Shown here: positions 7,480 to 14,958 of the stretch, in pieces
How positions within the stretch are numbered: the first letter of the stretch is position 1
How the letters are laid out: each line of letters begins with the position of its first letter
From: Campylobacterales bacterium
Lineage (GTDB): Bacteria; Campylobacterota; Campylobacteria; Campylobacterales; Hydrogenimonadaceae
Length of the DNA: 20,161 nucleotides
Assembly (NCBI GenBank): GCA_027065635.1
Contig: JAMONQ010000001.1
Coordinates: 1-20,161 of the forward strand
Reading direction: 5' to 3'
Translations under genes and position numbers: made by a program
Notes under the pieces: model-generated
Databases searched by the model: none
Seen by the model: only the letters and a program-made list of their open reading frames with translations
Told to the model about the DNA's origin: nothing

Positions 7480-8733
7480 ATGAAGAAGTGGCTACTCGCA
7501 CTGCCGATGCTTCCGGCACTGGCATTTGCGGAGGATACGTTAAACAGCGGTGATACGGCATGGATGCTTGTCGCGACGGCATTCGTCATGCTTATGACGC
7601 CGGCGGGTCTCGCCCTCTTTTACGGCGGACTTACCAGAAGCAAGAACGTGCTCAATACCATGGGTATGAGCCTCGCCGCTTATGCGGTGGGAACCCTTGT
7701 ATGGGTTCTGGTCGGATACTCCATAGCTTTTGGAGACGGTGACCTTATCGGTACCGGCAAGATACTTCTTTCCGGTATCGGTTCAGATAGCCTGAGCGGT
7801 ACGATTCCCGAACTGCTCTTCGTCGCTTTCCAGGGAACTTTCGCGGCCATTACCGTAGCCATCGCCAGCGGTTCCATGATAGAGAGGGTCAAGTTTTCGA
7901 CATTCGTCGTCTTCGCGGCGCTGTGGATCGTGGCTGTCTACGCACCCATCACGCACTGGGCCTGGGGCGGCGGTGAAACTCTCAACTTCGGAGAAATCGA
8001 TTTTGCAGGAGGTACCGTCGTTCACATCAATGCCGGTGTCGCCGGGTTTGTCGTGGCTATGATTCTCGGTCGCAGAAAAGATTATGAAAAGGCGGCCATC
8101 AAGCCTTTCTCTCCGATTCTGGTCGTTCTCGGCGCTATGCTTCTGTGGTTTGGATGGTTCGGATTCAACGCCGGCTCTCAGGTCGCTGCCGACGGCACCG
8201 CAGCTTCAGCCTTCCTCGTAACCAACGTAGCGGCCTCTTTGGGTGTCATCGGATGGATCATCGGTGAGTGGCTCTTCTTCAAGAAGCCGACTCTCGTAGG
8301 CGGTGCGTCCGGTGCGGTCGCAGGTCTTGTCGCGATTACTCCGGCTTCCGGTACGGCCGGTGTAGGCGGTGCGCTCGTTATCGGTCTTGTAGGCGGATTC
8401 CTCGGATTCCTGGCGGTATCCAAGATCAAGAAGATGTTCAAGGTCGACGATTCGCTCGACGCCTTCTGGGTACACGGACTTGTAGGTATCTGGGGCTCTA
8501 TCGCGACGGCCATCTTTATCGCGGACTATGCCATGCCTGAAGACTACAGCCTCGGAAGCCAGCTTGTAAGCCAGATCATGGCGGTAGGCTGGACTATAAT
8601 CTACAGCGGTGTCGTAACCGCTATCGTATTCTTCATCGCATCGGCCGTAACCGGCGGCGGAAGAGTCGACGAGGAGACCGAAACGATGGGTCTTGACGAG
8701 TCTGTACACGGTGAGCGTGCACTCAATCTCTAA
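7480..8733 (+). CDS. amt: Ammonium transporter, Amt/AmtB family (first copy)
   Basis: A trimeric inner-membrane ammonium channel. The ATG at 7480 is chosen because AAAGGAG (7469-7475) precedes it and a signal peptide follows (MKKWLLALPMLPALAFA), as in E. coli AmtB; the open frame runs upstream to 7375 without a credible start. The 417-residue protein has about 11 membrane segments after signal removal. The pore residues are present: the Phe-Gln gate F117/Q118, ASG at 129-131, and the twin histidines H182 (VVHINAG) and H332 (WVHGLVGIWG). The cytoplasmic tail carries the PII-contact motif MGLDESVHGERA. A PII gene follows 68 bases downstream, the classical amtB-glnK arrangement for regulation by nitrogen status. 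Confidence 0.95.
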   Translation: MKKWLLALPMLPALAFAEDTLNSGDTAWMLVATAFVMLMTPAGLALFYGGLTRSKNVLNTMGMSLAAYAVGTLVWVLVGYSIAFGDGDLIGTGKILLSGIGSDSLSGTIPELLFVAFQGTFAAITVAIASGSMIERVKFSTFVVFAALWIVAVYAPITHWAWGGGETLNFGEIDFAGGTVVHINAGVAGFVVAMILGRRKDYEKAAIKPFSPILVVLGAMLLWFGWFGFNAGSQVAADGTAASAFLVTNVAASLGVIGWIIGEWLFFKKPTLVGGASGAVAGLVAITPASGTAGVGGALVIGLVGGFLGFLAVSKIKKMFKVDDSLDAFWVHGLVGIWGSIATAIFIADYAMPEDYSLGSQLVSQIMAVGWTIIYSGVVTAIVFFIASAVTGGGRVDEETETMGLDESVHGERALNL

Positions 8734-8749
8734 AACGGTAACTATTCGG

Positions 8750-8772
8750 GCGGCCCGCCGTGGGGCGGCCGC
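8750..8772 (+). other. GC-rich hairpin between amt and PII gene
   Basis: GCGGCC (8750-8755) pairs with GGCCGC (8767-8772), and after one bulged C, GCC (8757-8759) pairs with GGC (8764-8766) around the loop GTGG. The nine-pair stem is all G/C. No T-run follows, so it looks like an intercistronic stem that may adjust transcript stability or the amt:PII ratio, rather than a full terminator. Confidence 0.55.
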
Positions 8773-8801
8773 GACGGTAAAATCTCTATCAGGAGCAGCA
8801 G

Positions 8802-9140
8802 ATGAAAAAGATCGAAGCGGTGATCAAGCCGTTCAAACTCGAAGATGTAAAGGATGCACTTGCCGAAGCGGGCATCACGGGTATGACAGTGACTGAAGTC
8901 AAAGGGTACGGACGTCAGCAAGGGCACAGCGAGCTCTATCGCGGAGCCGAGTATGTGGTAGATTTCCTTCCGAAGGTAAAACTCGAGGTTGTCGTACCGG
9001 AGGATGAAGCGGAAAATGTCGTGGAGAAGATTTCAGAAGCGGCCAGGACAGGTAAAATCGGTGACGGAAAGATTTTCGTAACATCGATCGACAAAGTGGT
9101 GAGAATCCGTACGGGAGAGACTGACCGCGAAGCTCTTTGA
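8802..9140 (+). CDS. glnK: PII nitrogen regulatory protein (first copy)
   Basis: A 112-residue PII signalling protein that senses 2-oxoglutarate and ATP/ADP and, in GlnK types, plugs the ammonium channel. The T-loop includes Y46 and Y51 in ELYRGAEYVVDF; Y51 is the uridylylation site in E. coli. The C-terminal family signature SEAARTGKIGDGKIFV is at about residues 82-97, and nucleotide-contact RIRTGE follows. AGGAG stands six bases before the ATG. Its position behind amt supports GlnK rather than GlnB, but the sequence alone does not decide. A second, about 76% identical copy lies at 10591-10929. Confidence 0.93.
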   Translation: MKKIEAVIKPFKLEDVKDALAEAGITGMTVTEVKGYGRQQGHSELYRGAEYVVDFLPKVKLEVVVPEDEAENVVEKISEAARTGKIGDGKIFVTSIDKVVRIRTGETDREAL

Positions 9141-9155
9141 TTCGATAAAGCGACT

Positions 9156-9195
9156 CCCCGCCGAAGGCACTACCGGGCGGGGTGATTAATTTTTA
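9156..9195 (+). terminator. Rho-independent terminator after first amt-PII cassette
   Basis: CCCCGCC (9156-9162) pairs perfectly with GGCGGGG (9176-9182) across a 13-base loop, and the A/T-rich tgattaattttt follows. It separates the first cassette from the second, which has its own promoter. Confidence 0.75.
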
Positions 9196-9224
9196 AACAA
9201 AAAAATCCATCCAAATCCTTCGAA

Positions 9225-9240
9225 ATACAGAATACTGTAT
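9225..9240. promoter_or_regulatory. Dyad upstream of second amt promoter
   Basis: ATACAG-AATA-CTGTAT is a perfect 6+6 inverted repeat with a four-base centre, lying 22 bases upstream of the -35 box of the second amt gene. It has the size of an operator for a dimeric activator. I do not recognise the regulator, and I see no copy upstream of the first amt gene. Confidence 0.4.
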
Positions 9241-9262
9241 ATAAATTAGGCAATCACGCTAT

Positions 9263-9290
9263 TTGAAATCTTCAATTCCCTCTTTATAAT
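9263..9290 (+). promoter_or_regulatory. Sigma-70 promoter of second amt-PII cassette
   Basis: TTGAAA (9263-9268) and a perfect TATAAT (9285-9290) are spaced by 16 bases. The predicted start near 9297 gives a leader of about 87 bases to the ATG at 9384. Confidence 0.65.
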
Positions 9291-9311
9291 GACCTATAAG
9301 TTTGAGTTTCG

Positions 9312-9354
9312 CTGCGCATAAGTTTCAGGCCGACAAGTCTGCAAATCTGCGCAG
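9312..9354 (+). other. Inverted repeat in leader of second amt gene
   Basis: CTGCGCA (9312-9318) and TGCGCAG (9348-9354) form a perfect seven-base inverted repeat around a 29-base loop within the predicted 5' leader. Its 3' arm ends 30 bases before the ATG. The element may fold in the mRNA; it matches no riboswitch I recognise. Confidence 0.35.
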
Positions 9355-9383
9355 AGACGCAACAGTTTGCATAAGGAGTCGAA

Positions 9384-10556
9384 ATGGGAGATTTTTCCTA
9401 TATTGTCGATACCCTCTTTCTTCTTTTCGCGATGACCCTCATCATTTTCATGGTTCCCGGGTTCGCGATGCTGGAGGCGGGTATAGTGCGTACCAAGAAC
9501 GTGAGTGCCGTTTTGACGGTAAACACCATGATATATGCGGTCGCTTCGATGGCTTTTTTGCTTGTCGGCTATCAGCTCGCCTTCGGTACATGGGAGAACG
9601 ACAGTGTAAGCAAATGGGCGGCATTTTTGTTTCAGATGGCCTTTGTAGGCAAGACCGTGAATATCATGAGCGGCGGAGTCAGTGAGCGTACCAGAATCAT
9701 ACCCCTGATGATCTTTACCGTTCTCATGGCCGCTCTTATCTATCCTCTGGTAGTAAACTGGACATGGGGGGCCAACATGCTGGAGGGGACGTTTCTGGAT
9801 ATAAGCGCCATGCACGACCTGGCCGGTTCTACCGTCATACACTCGACGGGAGCCTGGGCGCTTCTGGCTGCTATCATGATTATCGGCCCGCGTAAAGGGC
9901 GCTATGTCGACGGAAAGGTTCGCGTCATTCCTGCATCCAATATCCCGCTGGTGACTTTGGGTGCGATGATTCTATGGATCGGGTGGTTCGGTTTCAACGG
10001 CGGTTCGGTGGGATCGATTTCATCCAAAGAGAGTGCCGATCTCGTGGCGCTTACGATCATGAATACAAACACTGCCGGCCTCGCGGGAGCCATAATCGCG
10101 GCGATCATCGTATATATACAGTATAAAAAGTTCGATATCACGATGATTCTAAACGGCGCACTTGGAGGATTGGTGGCCATTACGGCCGGGGCCGACCTTT
10201 TCGATATATACACTCCCATACTCATAGGTCTGATCGGAGGGGCGCTGGTGGTGTTTGCCGTACCGCTGTTCGACAGGCTGCGGCTGGACGATCCGGTGGG
10301 AGCGCTCTCCGTTCACCTTGTAAACGGTATCTGGGGTACGATAGCGGTAGGTATTTTCGCGAAAGATGTCTCCTTGGCTGCGCAGCTAAAGGGTGTGGTC
10401 GTGGTCGGACTCTTCGCGTTTGTGGTATCATACCTGTTACTGTTTGTCATAGACAAAATCGTACGTTTCAGGGCGAGTGACGATGAGCAGCTCGAAGGTA
10501 TCGACGTAAGCGAATGCGGTGTCGAAGCCTATCCCGAATTCAAGCGGGCCTTCTAA
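9384..10556 (+). CDS. amt: Ammonium transporter, Amt family (second copy, distinct type)
   Basis: A 390-residue Amt channel without a signal peptide, starting directly in the first membrane helix (MGDFSYIVDTLFLLFAM) after AAGGAG. The gate F83/Q84 and both pore histidines, H153 (TVIHSTG) and H311 (SVHLVNGIWG), are kept. The segment MSGGVSERTR at 95-104 replaces ASGSMIERVK of the first copy, and the tail reads LEGIDVSECGVEAYPEF, where Cys stands at the usual His of the PII-contact motif. The differences run throughout, so the two transporters are old paralogues or of separate origin, not a recent duplication. A PII gene follows after 34 bases. Transport selectivity and affinity cannot be judged from the sequence. 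Confidence 0.93.
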   Translation: MGDFSYIVDTLFLLFAMTLIIFMVPGFAMLEAGIVRTKNVSAVLTVNTMIYAVASMAFLLVGYQLAFGTWENDSVSKWAAFLFQMAFVGKTVNIMSGGVSERTRIIPLMIFTVLMAALIYPLVVNWTWGANMLEGTFLDISAMHDLAGSTVIHSTGAWALLAAIMIIGPRKGRYVDGKVRVIPASNIPLVTLGAMILWIGWFGFNGGSVGSISSKESADLVALTIMNTNTAGLAGAIIAAIIVYIQYKKFDITMILNGALGGLVAITAGADLFDIYTPILIGLIGGALVVFAVPLFDRLRLDDPVGALSVHLVNGIWGTIAVGIFAKDVSLAAQLKGVVVVGLFAFVVSYLLLFVIDKIVRFRASDDEQLEGIDVSECGVEAYPEFKRAF

Positions 10557-10590
10557 ACGACAGACTACATTAAACAAAGGAGCCTATAGA

Positions 10591-10929
10591 GTGAAAAAGA
10601 TCGAAGCGATTATAAAACCGTTCAAGATAGAAGAGGTCAAGGATGCGTTGGCCGATGCCGGTATCGCCGGTATGACGGTGAGCGAAGTGAAAGGTTACGG
10701 AAGGCAGGCCGGACATACGGAGCTTTATCGGGGAGCCGAGTATGTGGTGGATTTCATACCCAAAATCAAGATAGAGGTGGTGGTGAAGGCCGACGATGTG
10801 GAGAGTATCATCGAAAAGATCACCGAGGCGGCCCGTACCGGCAAGATCGGAGACGGCAAGATCTTCGTGACTGATGTGGAGAGGGTGATCCGTATCCGTA
10901 CAGGTGAAGAGGACGAAGAGGCCATATAG
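10591..10929 (+). CDS. glnK: PII nitrogen regulatory protein (second copy)
   Basis: A 112-residue PII protein. The GTG at 10591 is chosen because AAAGGAG (10576-10582) precedes it and the resulting MKKIEAIIKPF start matches the first copy exactly in length; the frame extends into amt without meaning. T-loop Y46/Y51, the signature TEAARTGKIGDGKIFV and RIRTGE are intact. By eye about 85 of 112 residues match the first PII, with most changes conservative and the T-loop core identical, so heterotrimers are conceivable. Paired with the second amt gene. Confidence 0.93.
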   Translation: MKKIEAIIKPFKIEEVKDALADAGIAGMTVSEVKGYGRQAGHTELYRGAEYVVDFIPKIKIEVVVKADDVESIIEKITEAARTGKIGDGKIFVTDVERVIRIRTGEEDEEAI

Positions 10930-10947
10930 AGGGGATCACCCCTCTTT
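10928..10947. terminator. Bidirectional terminator between PII and dedA
   Basis: AGAGGGG (10928-10934) pairs with CCCCTCT (10939-10945) around the loop ATCA. The stem overlaps the PII stop codon (10927-10929) on one strand, and its loop holds the dedA stop (10936-10938) on the other. Short T-runs lie only on the plus side, so it may be weaker leftward. Confidence 0.6.
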
Positions 10948-11574
10948 AGCCTCCTCTTCCAATTCGCGGATGAACTCCTTCTCGACTCTTCTGTTCTTTC
11001 TTCTGTAGTAGTAGAATACCGCCGCGATCATGACGAATATCAGTGCGAGGATATAGTGAAGAACCTCTTTTATCCTCTCTTCATGTTCGCCGAACAGATA
11101 GCCGAGTGCCAGAAGTACGGCGCACCAGATACCTGCACCAAGAAATGTGTAGATACTGAACGCCGCAAGAGGCATCTTGCCTATTCCGGCCGGTAGGGAG
11201 ATGTATTGTCGGATTCCCGGAAGCAGGCGTCCCCAGAAGGTGCTTGCCGGTCCGTATTTGGCGAAGAAATTTTCAACTTTCTCGATAGTCTGCGGCTTTA
11301 GAAAAAGGTATTTTCCATATTTTACGATGAAGGGGCGTCCGAGTCTGTGTCCGAGGATATAGTTGAAGAGCGCTCCGGCCAGCGAGCCGCCGGCACCGGC
11401 CAAAAACGCCGCCCAGATGTTCATTTCGCCCTTGCTCGCCAGATATCCGGCCGGAATCATCGCCACTTCGCTCGGAAACGGAAAGAAGGAGCTTTCAAGA
11501 AACATCATTATGAATATACCGGTATAGCCCATGGCGCCGACCATTTCTACTATCCACTCTATGATTGCCTGCAT
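10936..11574 (-). CDS. DedA family membrane protein
   Basis: A 212-residue inner-membrane protein of the DedA/SNARE-associated (VTT) family, some of whose members act as lipid scramblases or flippases and support proton-motive-force homeostasis. The ATG at 11572-11574 is chosen because GAAGG lies upstream and it opens directly into MQAIIEWIVEMVGAMG; the longer frame to 11685 would run through the divergent pyrC promoter. Motifs include FLESSFFPFPSEVAMIPAGY and, in the second half, FWGRLLPGIRQYISLPAGIGKM, with the family arginine-proline-arginine pattern. The tail is strongly charged (YYYRRKNRRVEKEF). It is convergent with the PII gene and divergent from pyrC; the substrate is unknown. Confidence 0.9.
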   Translation of the reverse strand: MQAIIEWIVEMVGAMGYTGIFIMMFLESSFFPFPSEVAMIPAGYLASKGEMNIWAAFLAGAGGSLAGALFNYILGHRLGRPFIVKYGKYLFLKPQTIEKVENFFAKYGPASTFWGRLLPGIRQYISLPAGIGKMPLAAFSIYTFLGAGIWCAVLLALGYLFGEHEERIKEVLHYILALIFVMIAAVFYYYRRKNRRVEKEFIRELEEEAKEG

Positions 11575-11615
11575 ATTTTGCCTTCGGAGTAAGGTTGTGT
11601 GAGAAAAGTTAACGA

Positions 11616-11621
11616 TATAAT
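11616..11621 (+). promoter_or_regulatory. -10 box of the pyrC operon
   Basis: A perfect TATAAT preceded by GA lies 22 bases upstream of the pyrC ATG, with a weak TTGTGT at 11595-11600 (15-base spacing). The same A/T-rich segment probably also holds the divergent dedA promoter. The pyrC leader would be only about 16 bases and contains AAAGG. Confidence 0.5.
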
Positions 11622-11643
11622 ACAATAAAAAAAGGTCTGTTGT

Positions 11644-12654
11644 ATGGTTGTCTCTTTGAATGAACCTCTCGATATGCATCTGCATCTGCGTGACGCCGGG
11701 ATGCTCGATATAGTCGCTCCTTTGAGTGCCGAAACGTTCAGTGGAGCGCTCGTGATGCCGAATCTCGTACCTCCGGTAACGACGAAAGAGGCTCTGCTCT
11801 CGTACAGAAAGAGGATTCTGGATGCGGTTGGGGAGAGTACATTCATGCCCTATATGACTCTCTTTTTCAAAAGCGACTACAGTGCCGGATTTTTGGAAGC
11901 GGTAAAGGACGATATATTGGCTATCAAGCTCTATCCGGCAGGAATCACGACAAACTCCGAAGGTGGAGTGAGCGGATTCGACTTAAAAGAGCTCGCGCCC
12001 GTACTCGATGCGATGAGCGGACTCGGTATACCTCTATGTGTGCATGGAGAGACCGGCGGATTCGTGATGGACAGGGAGGCGGAGTTTATACCGATTTACG
12101 AGAAACTTGCAAAAAACTTTCCCGACCTGAAGATAATCATGGAGCATATCACGACAAAAGAGGCCGTAGAGGCGCTGAAGCGTTTTGAAAATCTCTATGC
12201 CACTATCACTCTTCACCATCTTTATATCACGCTCGACGATGTGGCCGGAGGTCTGCTTCAGCCGCATCTGTTTTGCAAACCGATAGCCAAGCGTCCCGAG
12301 GACAGGGAAGCGCTTTTGGATGCCGCGCTAAAAGCCGATCCCAAGGTTATGTTCGGCTCCGACTCCGCTCCCCATCCGAAAGATGCGAAAGAGGCCCCCG
12401 GCTGTGCGGCCGGAGTCTTTACGGCCCCTATTGCGCTTCAGGCTCTCGTGCAGCTTTTTGAAAAACATGATGCGCTGGATAGACTGCAGAGTTTTGTCAG
12501 TGACAACGCAAAAAGGATATACGGTATAAATCCGCCCGAAAAGAGAGTGATACTCGAAAACTCACCATATCTCGTGCCCGATATTTACGAGGGTACGGTA
12601 GTGCCTATGTTCGCCGGGCGGACTCTGGAGTGGAGGGTGGTAAGTGCCGGCTAA
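11644..12654 (+). CDS. pyrC: Dihydroorotase
   Basis: A 336-residue class II (short, E. coli PyrC-like) dihydroorotase, the third step of pyrimidine synthesis: carbamoyl aspartate to dihydroorotate. The binuclear metal ligands are visible: H12 and H14 in MHLHLRD, the carboxylated lysine K95 in AIKLYPAG, H134 in CVHGE, H168 in MEHITT, and D240 in FGSDSAPHP. AAAGG precedes the ATG by eight bases. The end overlaps the next gene, a response regulator, by 11 bases. It leads a long run of co-directional genes with no evident link to pyrimidines. Confidence 0.96.
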   Translation: MVVSLNEPLDMHLHLRDAGMLDIVAPLSAETFSGALVMPNLVPPVTTKEALLSYRKRILDAVGESTFMPYMTLFFKSDYSAGFLEAVKDDILAIKLYPAGITTNSEGGVSGFDLKELAPVLDAMSGLGIPLCVHGETGGFVMDREAEFIPIYEKLAKNFPDLKIIMEHITTKEAVEALKRFENLYATITLHHLYITLDDVAGGLLQPHLFCKPIAKRPEDREALLDAALKADPKVMFGSDSAPHPKDAKEAPGCAAGVFTAPIALQALVQLFEKHDALDRLQSFVSDNAKRIYGINPPEKRVILENSPYLVPDIYEGTVVPMFAGRTLEWRVVSAG

Positions 12655-13297
12655 GATTCTGCTTCTTGAAGACGACAGACTCTTTGGGGAGACACTCGTG
12701 GACTTTCTCGAAAACGAAGGTTATGATGTGGTCCACTGCCGGGAGTCGAAAGAGGCTATCGAAGCTACATACGAGCGAAGCTTCGACCTCTATCTGCTCG
12801 ATGTCAATGTGCCTGACATGAACGGTTTTGAACTTTTGAAACTGCTTAGAGAGAGCGGTGACGATACCGCCGCGATCTATATAACGTCCGCGAGAGACAA
12901 GGAGGCCCTTGCCGAAGGGTTCGGCAGCGGTGCGGACGACTACATGAAAAAGCCGATCGATCTGGACGAACTCATTTTGAGAATAGAGGCGCAGCTAAGG
13001 CGCACCATGAGTCCTAAAAAGGTGGAAGTCGGGGAGTTTCTCTTCGATATGGAGAGGCTTGTGCTTTATAGAGGAGACGAGCCGGTGTCGCTTCCGAAAA
13101 AGCTCGCCGAGCTGCTTGGACTCTTTTTGCGAAACCGCGGAGAGGTTGTAAGTACCGAAGAGATTTTGCGTGAAATATATGGAGACGACTCTCCCGGTAC
13201 CGGAGCGCTAAGGGTATATATCAACAAGCTCAAACAGCTTTTCGGCAAGGACGCCATAGTCAATATAAGAGGGGTCGGGTACTGCTTTGAAGCGTAG
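12644..13297 (+). CDS. OmpR-family response regulator
   Basis: A 217-residue two-component regulator. The receiver domain (about 3-118) has D10/D11, phospho-acceptor D53 in LLDVNVPDMNG, T81 and K103. The C-terminal winged helix (about 128-216) follows the Trans_reg_C pattern and ends in VNIRGVGYCFEA. The GTG start at 12644 follows GGAGGG and overlaps the pyrC end by 11 bases. Its end overlaps the cognate kinase gene, also by 11 bases. The regulated genes are unknown; the downstream exbBD-PilZ genes are the obvious candidates by position, but I see no binding-site evidence. Confidence 0.92.
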   Translation: MPAKILLLEDDRLFGETLVDFLENEGYDVVHCRESKEAIEATYERSFDLYLLDVNVPDMNGFELLKLLRESGDDTAAIYITSARDKEALAEGFGSGADDYMKKPIDLDELILRIEAQLRRTMSPKKVEVGEFLFDMERLVLYRGDEPVSLPKKLAELLGLFLRNRGEVVSTEEILREIYGDDSPGTGALRVYINKLKQLFGKDAIVNIRGVGYCFEA

Positions 13298-14129
13298 GGA
13301 GATTCTGAAGGTTCTGATATTCTACGTCGTCTCTTTCGCCTCCATGGCGGGGATGATGTGGATGGTTTTCGAGACGTTCGGATACTCCAACCGCAACTTT
13401 CTCATAGTCATAGCCATGCTCTTGCCTCTCTCTTTGCTCTTCGGATATATACTCTCGAAGGTCGCGATGGAGCCTCTTTTCGTGACCAACGATCTGCTCG
13501 ACAGGCTTTTGAAGGATACTCTTCACGAGCTCAATATTCCGCTCTCCACGATTTTCGCGAATGTATCCATGCTAAAGCGCAGTGAAAACGACCCGAAAAA
13601 ACTGACGAGGCTCGAGAGGATAGAGAAAGCCGGCGAGAATCTGAGCGAACTGTACGAGGATCTTGACTACTTTATCAAAAAGGAGATCGGCAGTGTCGAA
13701 CCGGAGAGTTTCGGACTCGATGAGGTGATAGAGCGTAGTATTGCCAAAATGGAGGAGTTCGCTAACGGAGTTTCGATACAATACGATCCTGTGAAGATTG
13801 TCGTCAAAGCCGACAGACGCGGGTGTCAAAAAGCGATAGACAACCTTCTGGGCAACGCCATCAAGTACAACCGTCCGGGAGGATGGGTGAAGATATATGC
13901 GGAAGATAAGTGGCTGGTGATCGGAGATAACGGGGTCGGAATGGATGAGACCACCCTTTTTAGAATATTCGACCGCTACTACCAGAGCGATCTGAGCGCT
14001 TCCGGTTACGGTATAGGGCTTCATATCGTAAAGACGTTTTGCGACGAACACGGAATCGAAATAAAAATCGATTCGAAAAAGGGCGAAGGAACTACCTTTC
14101 GCCTGAATTTTGTATCGGTGGGAGAGTGA
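13287..14129 (+). CDS. Sensor histidine kinase, minimal sensor region
   Basis: A 280-residue membrane kinase paired with the preceding regulator. The TTG at 13287 is used because it overlaps the regulator stop and places two membrane helices (about 7-27 and 38-58) at the N-terminus. The connecting loop is only about 10 residues, so there is hardly a periplasmic sensor. HisKA has the phospho-acceptor H80 in LHELNIPL. The catalytic domain shows the N box DNLLGNAIKYN (185-195), G1 DNGVGM (214-219), the F box IFDRYYQSD and G2 GYGIGLHIVK. All kinase motifs are intact. No HAMP domain separates the helices from HisKA. Stimulus perception is probably in the membrane or through a partner. Confidence 0.9.
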   Translation: MKRREILKVLIFYVVSFASMAGMMWMVFETFGYSNRNFLIVIAMLLPLSLLFGYILSKVAMEPLFVTNDLLDRLLKDTLHELNIPLSTIFANVSMLKRSENDPKKLTRLERIEKAGENLSELYEDLDYFIKKEIGSVEPESFGLDEVIERSIAKMEEFANGVSIQYDPVKIVVKADRRGCQKAIDNLLGNAIKYNRPGGWVKIYAEDKWLVIGDNGVGMDETTLFRIFDRYYQSDLSASGYGIGLHIVKTFCDEHGIEIKIDSKKGEGTTFRLNFVSVGE

Positions 14130-14130
14130 T

Positions 14131-14577
14131 TTGAACGACTGGATAATAAACAGCGTAGACTATATATTTATCGGAGTGCTTGGTTTTTTGAGCGTGATAG
14201 CGATGTGGCTGATTCTGGAGCGCTACTTCTTTTATCGCCATGTAGATCTGGGCAGCTTCTCTCGGAAAGAGGAGCTCGAGATCGCCCTTGGCGAGAATCT
14301 GACGATGATTGCATCGATAGGTTCCAACGCCCCTTTTATAGGGCTTCTCGGTACTGTTGTCGGAATCATGGTTACATTTGTGACGATCGGTCAGAGCGGC
14401 CTTGTTGAAACCAAGGAGATCATGGTCGGGCTCGCTTTGGCGCTCAAGACGACGGCAGGCGGGATTTTGGTGGCCATTCCTACGATATGGTTCTACAACC
14501 TTCTTGCAAGACGTGCCGAGATACTCGTGGCCAGATGGGAGATGCAGCATAAGGAGGATGGGGAGAAGAGCGGGTGA
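14131..14577 (+). CDS. exbB: ExbB-like proton channel subunit
   Basis: A 148-residue MotA/TolQ/ExbB family membrane protein. The TTG at 14131 is chosen because GGGAGAG stands just upstream and the start lies one base after the kinase stop; the longer frame would begin inside the kinase gene. Three membrane segments are visible: about 9-30, 66-90 and 98-122, with the family core NAPFIGLLGTVVGIMVTF and the proline-bearing GGILVAIPTIWFYN. The short form fits the ExbB of Helicobacter (about 150 residues). With ExbD it converts proton flow into energy for an outer-membrane transporter, normally through TonB. No tonB follows. Confidence 0.88.
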   Translation: MNDWIINSVDYIFIGVLGFLSVIAMWLILERYFFYRHVDLGSFSRKEELEIALGENLTMIASIGSNAPFIGLLGTVVGIMVTFVTIGQSGLVETKEIMVGLALALKTTAGGILVAIPTIWFYNLLARRAEILVARWEMQHKEDGEKSG

Positions 14578-14951
14578 AAGTCAAAAAGTTCGACCAGATC
14601 AACGTACTCCCTTTCATAGATATAATGCTGGTACTGCTCGTGGTAGTCTTGACCACGGCGTCGTTCGTGGCAAAAGGGACCATACCGGTCGATCTGCCGG
14701 AGGCGTCGAGCAAGAAGGCACCGACTCAGAAGATGAAGACCATAACTATCGACAAGAACGGCGAAATATATTTTGAGGACAAAAAGGTCGGTTTGAAGGT
14801 GCTTGAGACCACCTTGGCGAAGCTCGATCCGAAAAAGGAGGCTATACTTATAAAAAGCGACGCGAAAAGCAGGTTCCAAAACTTCGTCAAGGTGATCGAT
14901 CTGTTAAAGTCGAGAGGTTTTAAAAAGGTTAGCATAGAGACCAGGCAGTGA
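14574..14951 (+). CDS. exbD: ExbD-like proton channel subunit
   Basis: A 125-residue protein with one membrane helix (about 10-32) and a periplasmic domain. The essential membrane aspartate is D16 in NVLPFIDIMLVLLV. The C-terminal domain shows the usual pattern TITIDKNGEIYFEDKKV and a final beta-alpha unit. The GTG overlaps the exbB stop as GTGA and follows AAGGAGG, so synthesis is coupled. It is partner of the preceding ExbB; TolR is an alternative, but TolQRAB genes are absent here. Confidence 0.88.
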   Translation: MKVKKFDQINVLPFIDIMLVLLVVVLTTASFVAKGTIPVDLPEASSKKAPTQKMKTITIDKNGEIYFEDKKVGLKVLETTLAKLDPKKEAILIKSDAKSRFQNFVKVIDLLKSRGFKKVSIETRQ

Positions 14952-14958
14952 GGCTGAA

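Noticed and set aside
11575..11685. N-terminal extension of the DedA frame beyond the ATG at 11574.
   Set aside because: It would run through the divergent pyrC promoter into pyrC and has no membrane-protein character; the ATG at 11574 has a ribosome-binding site.
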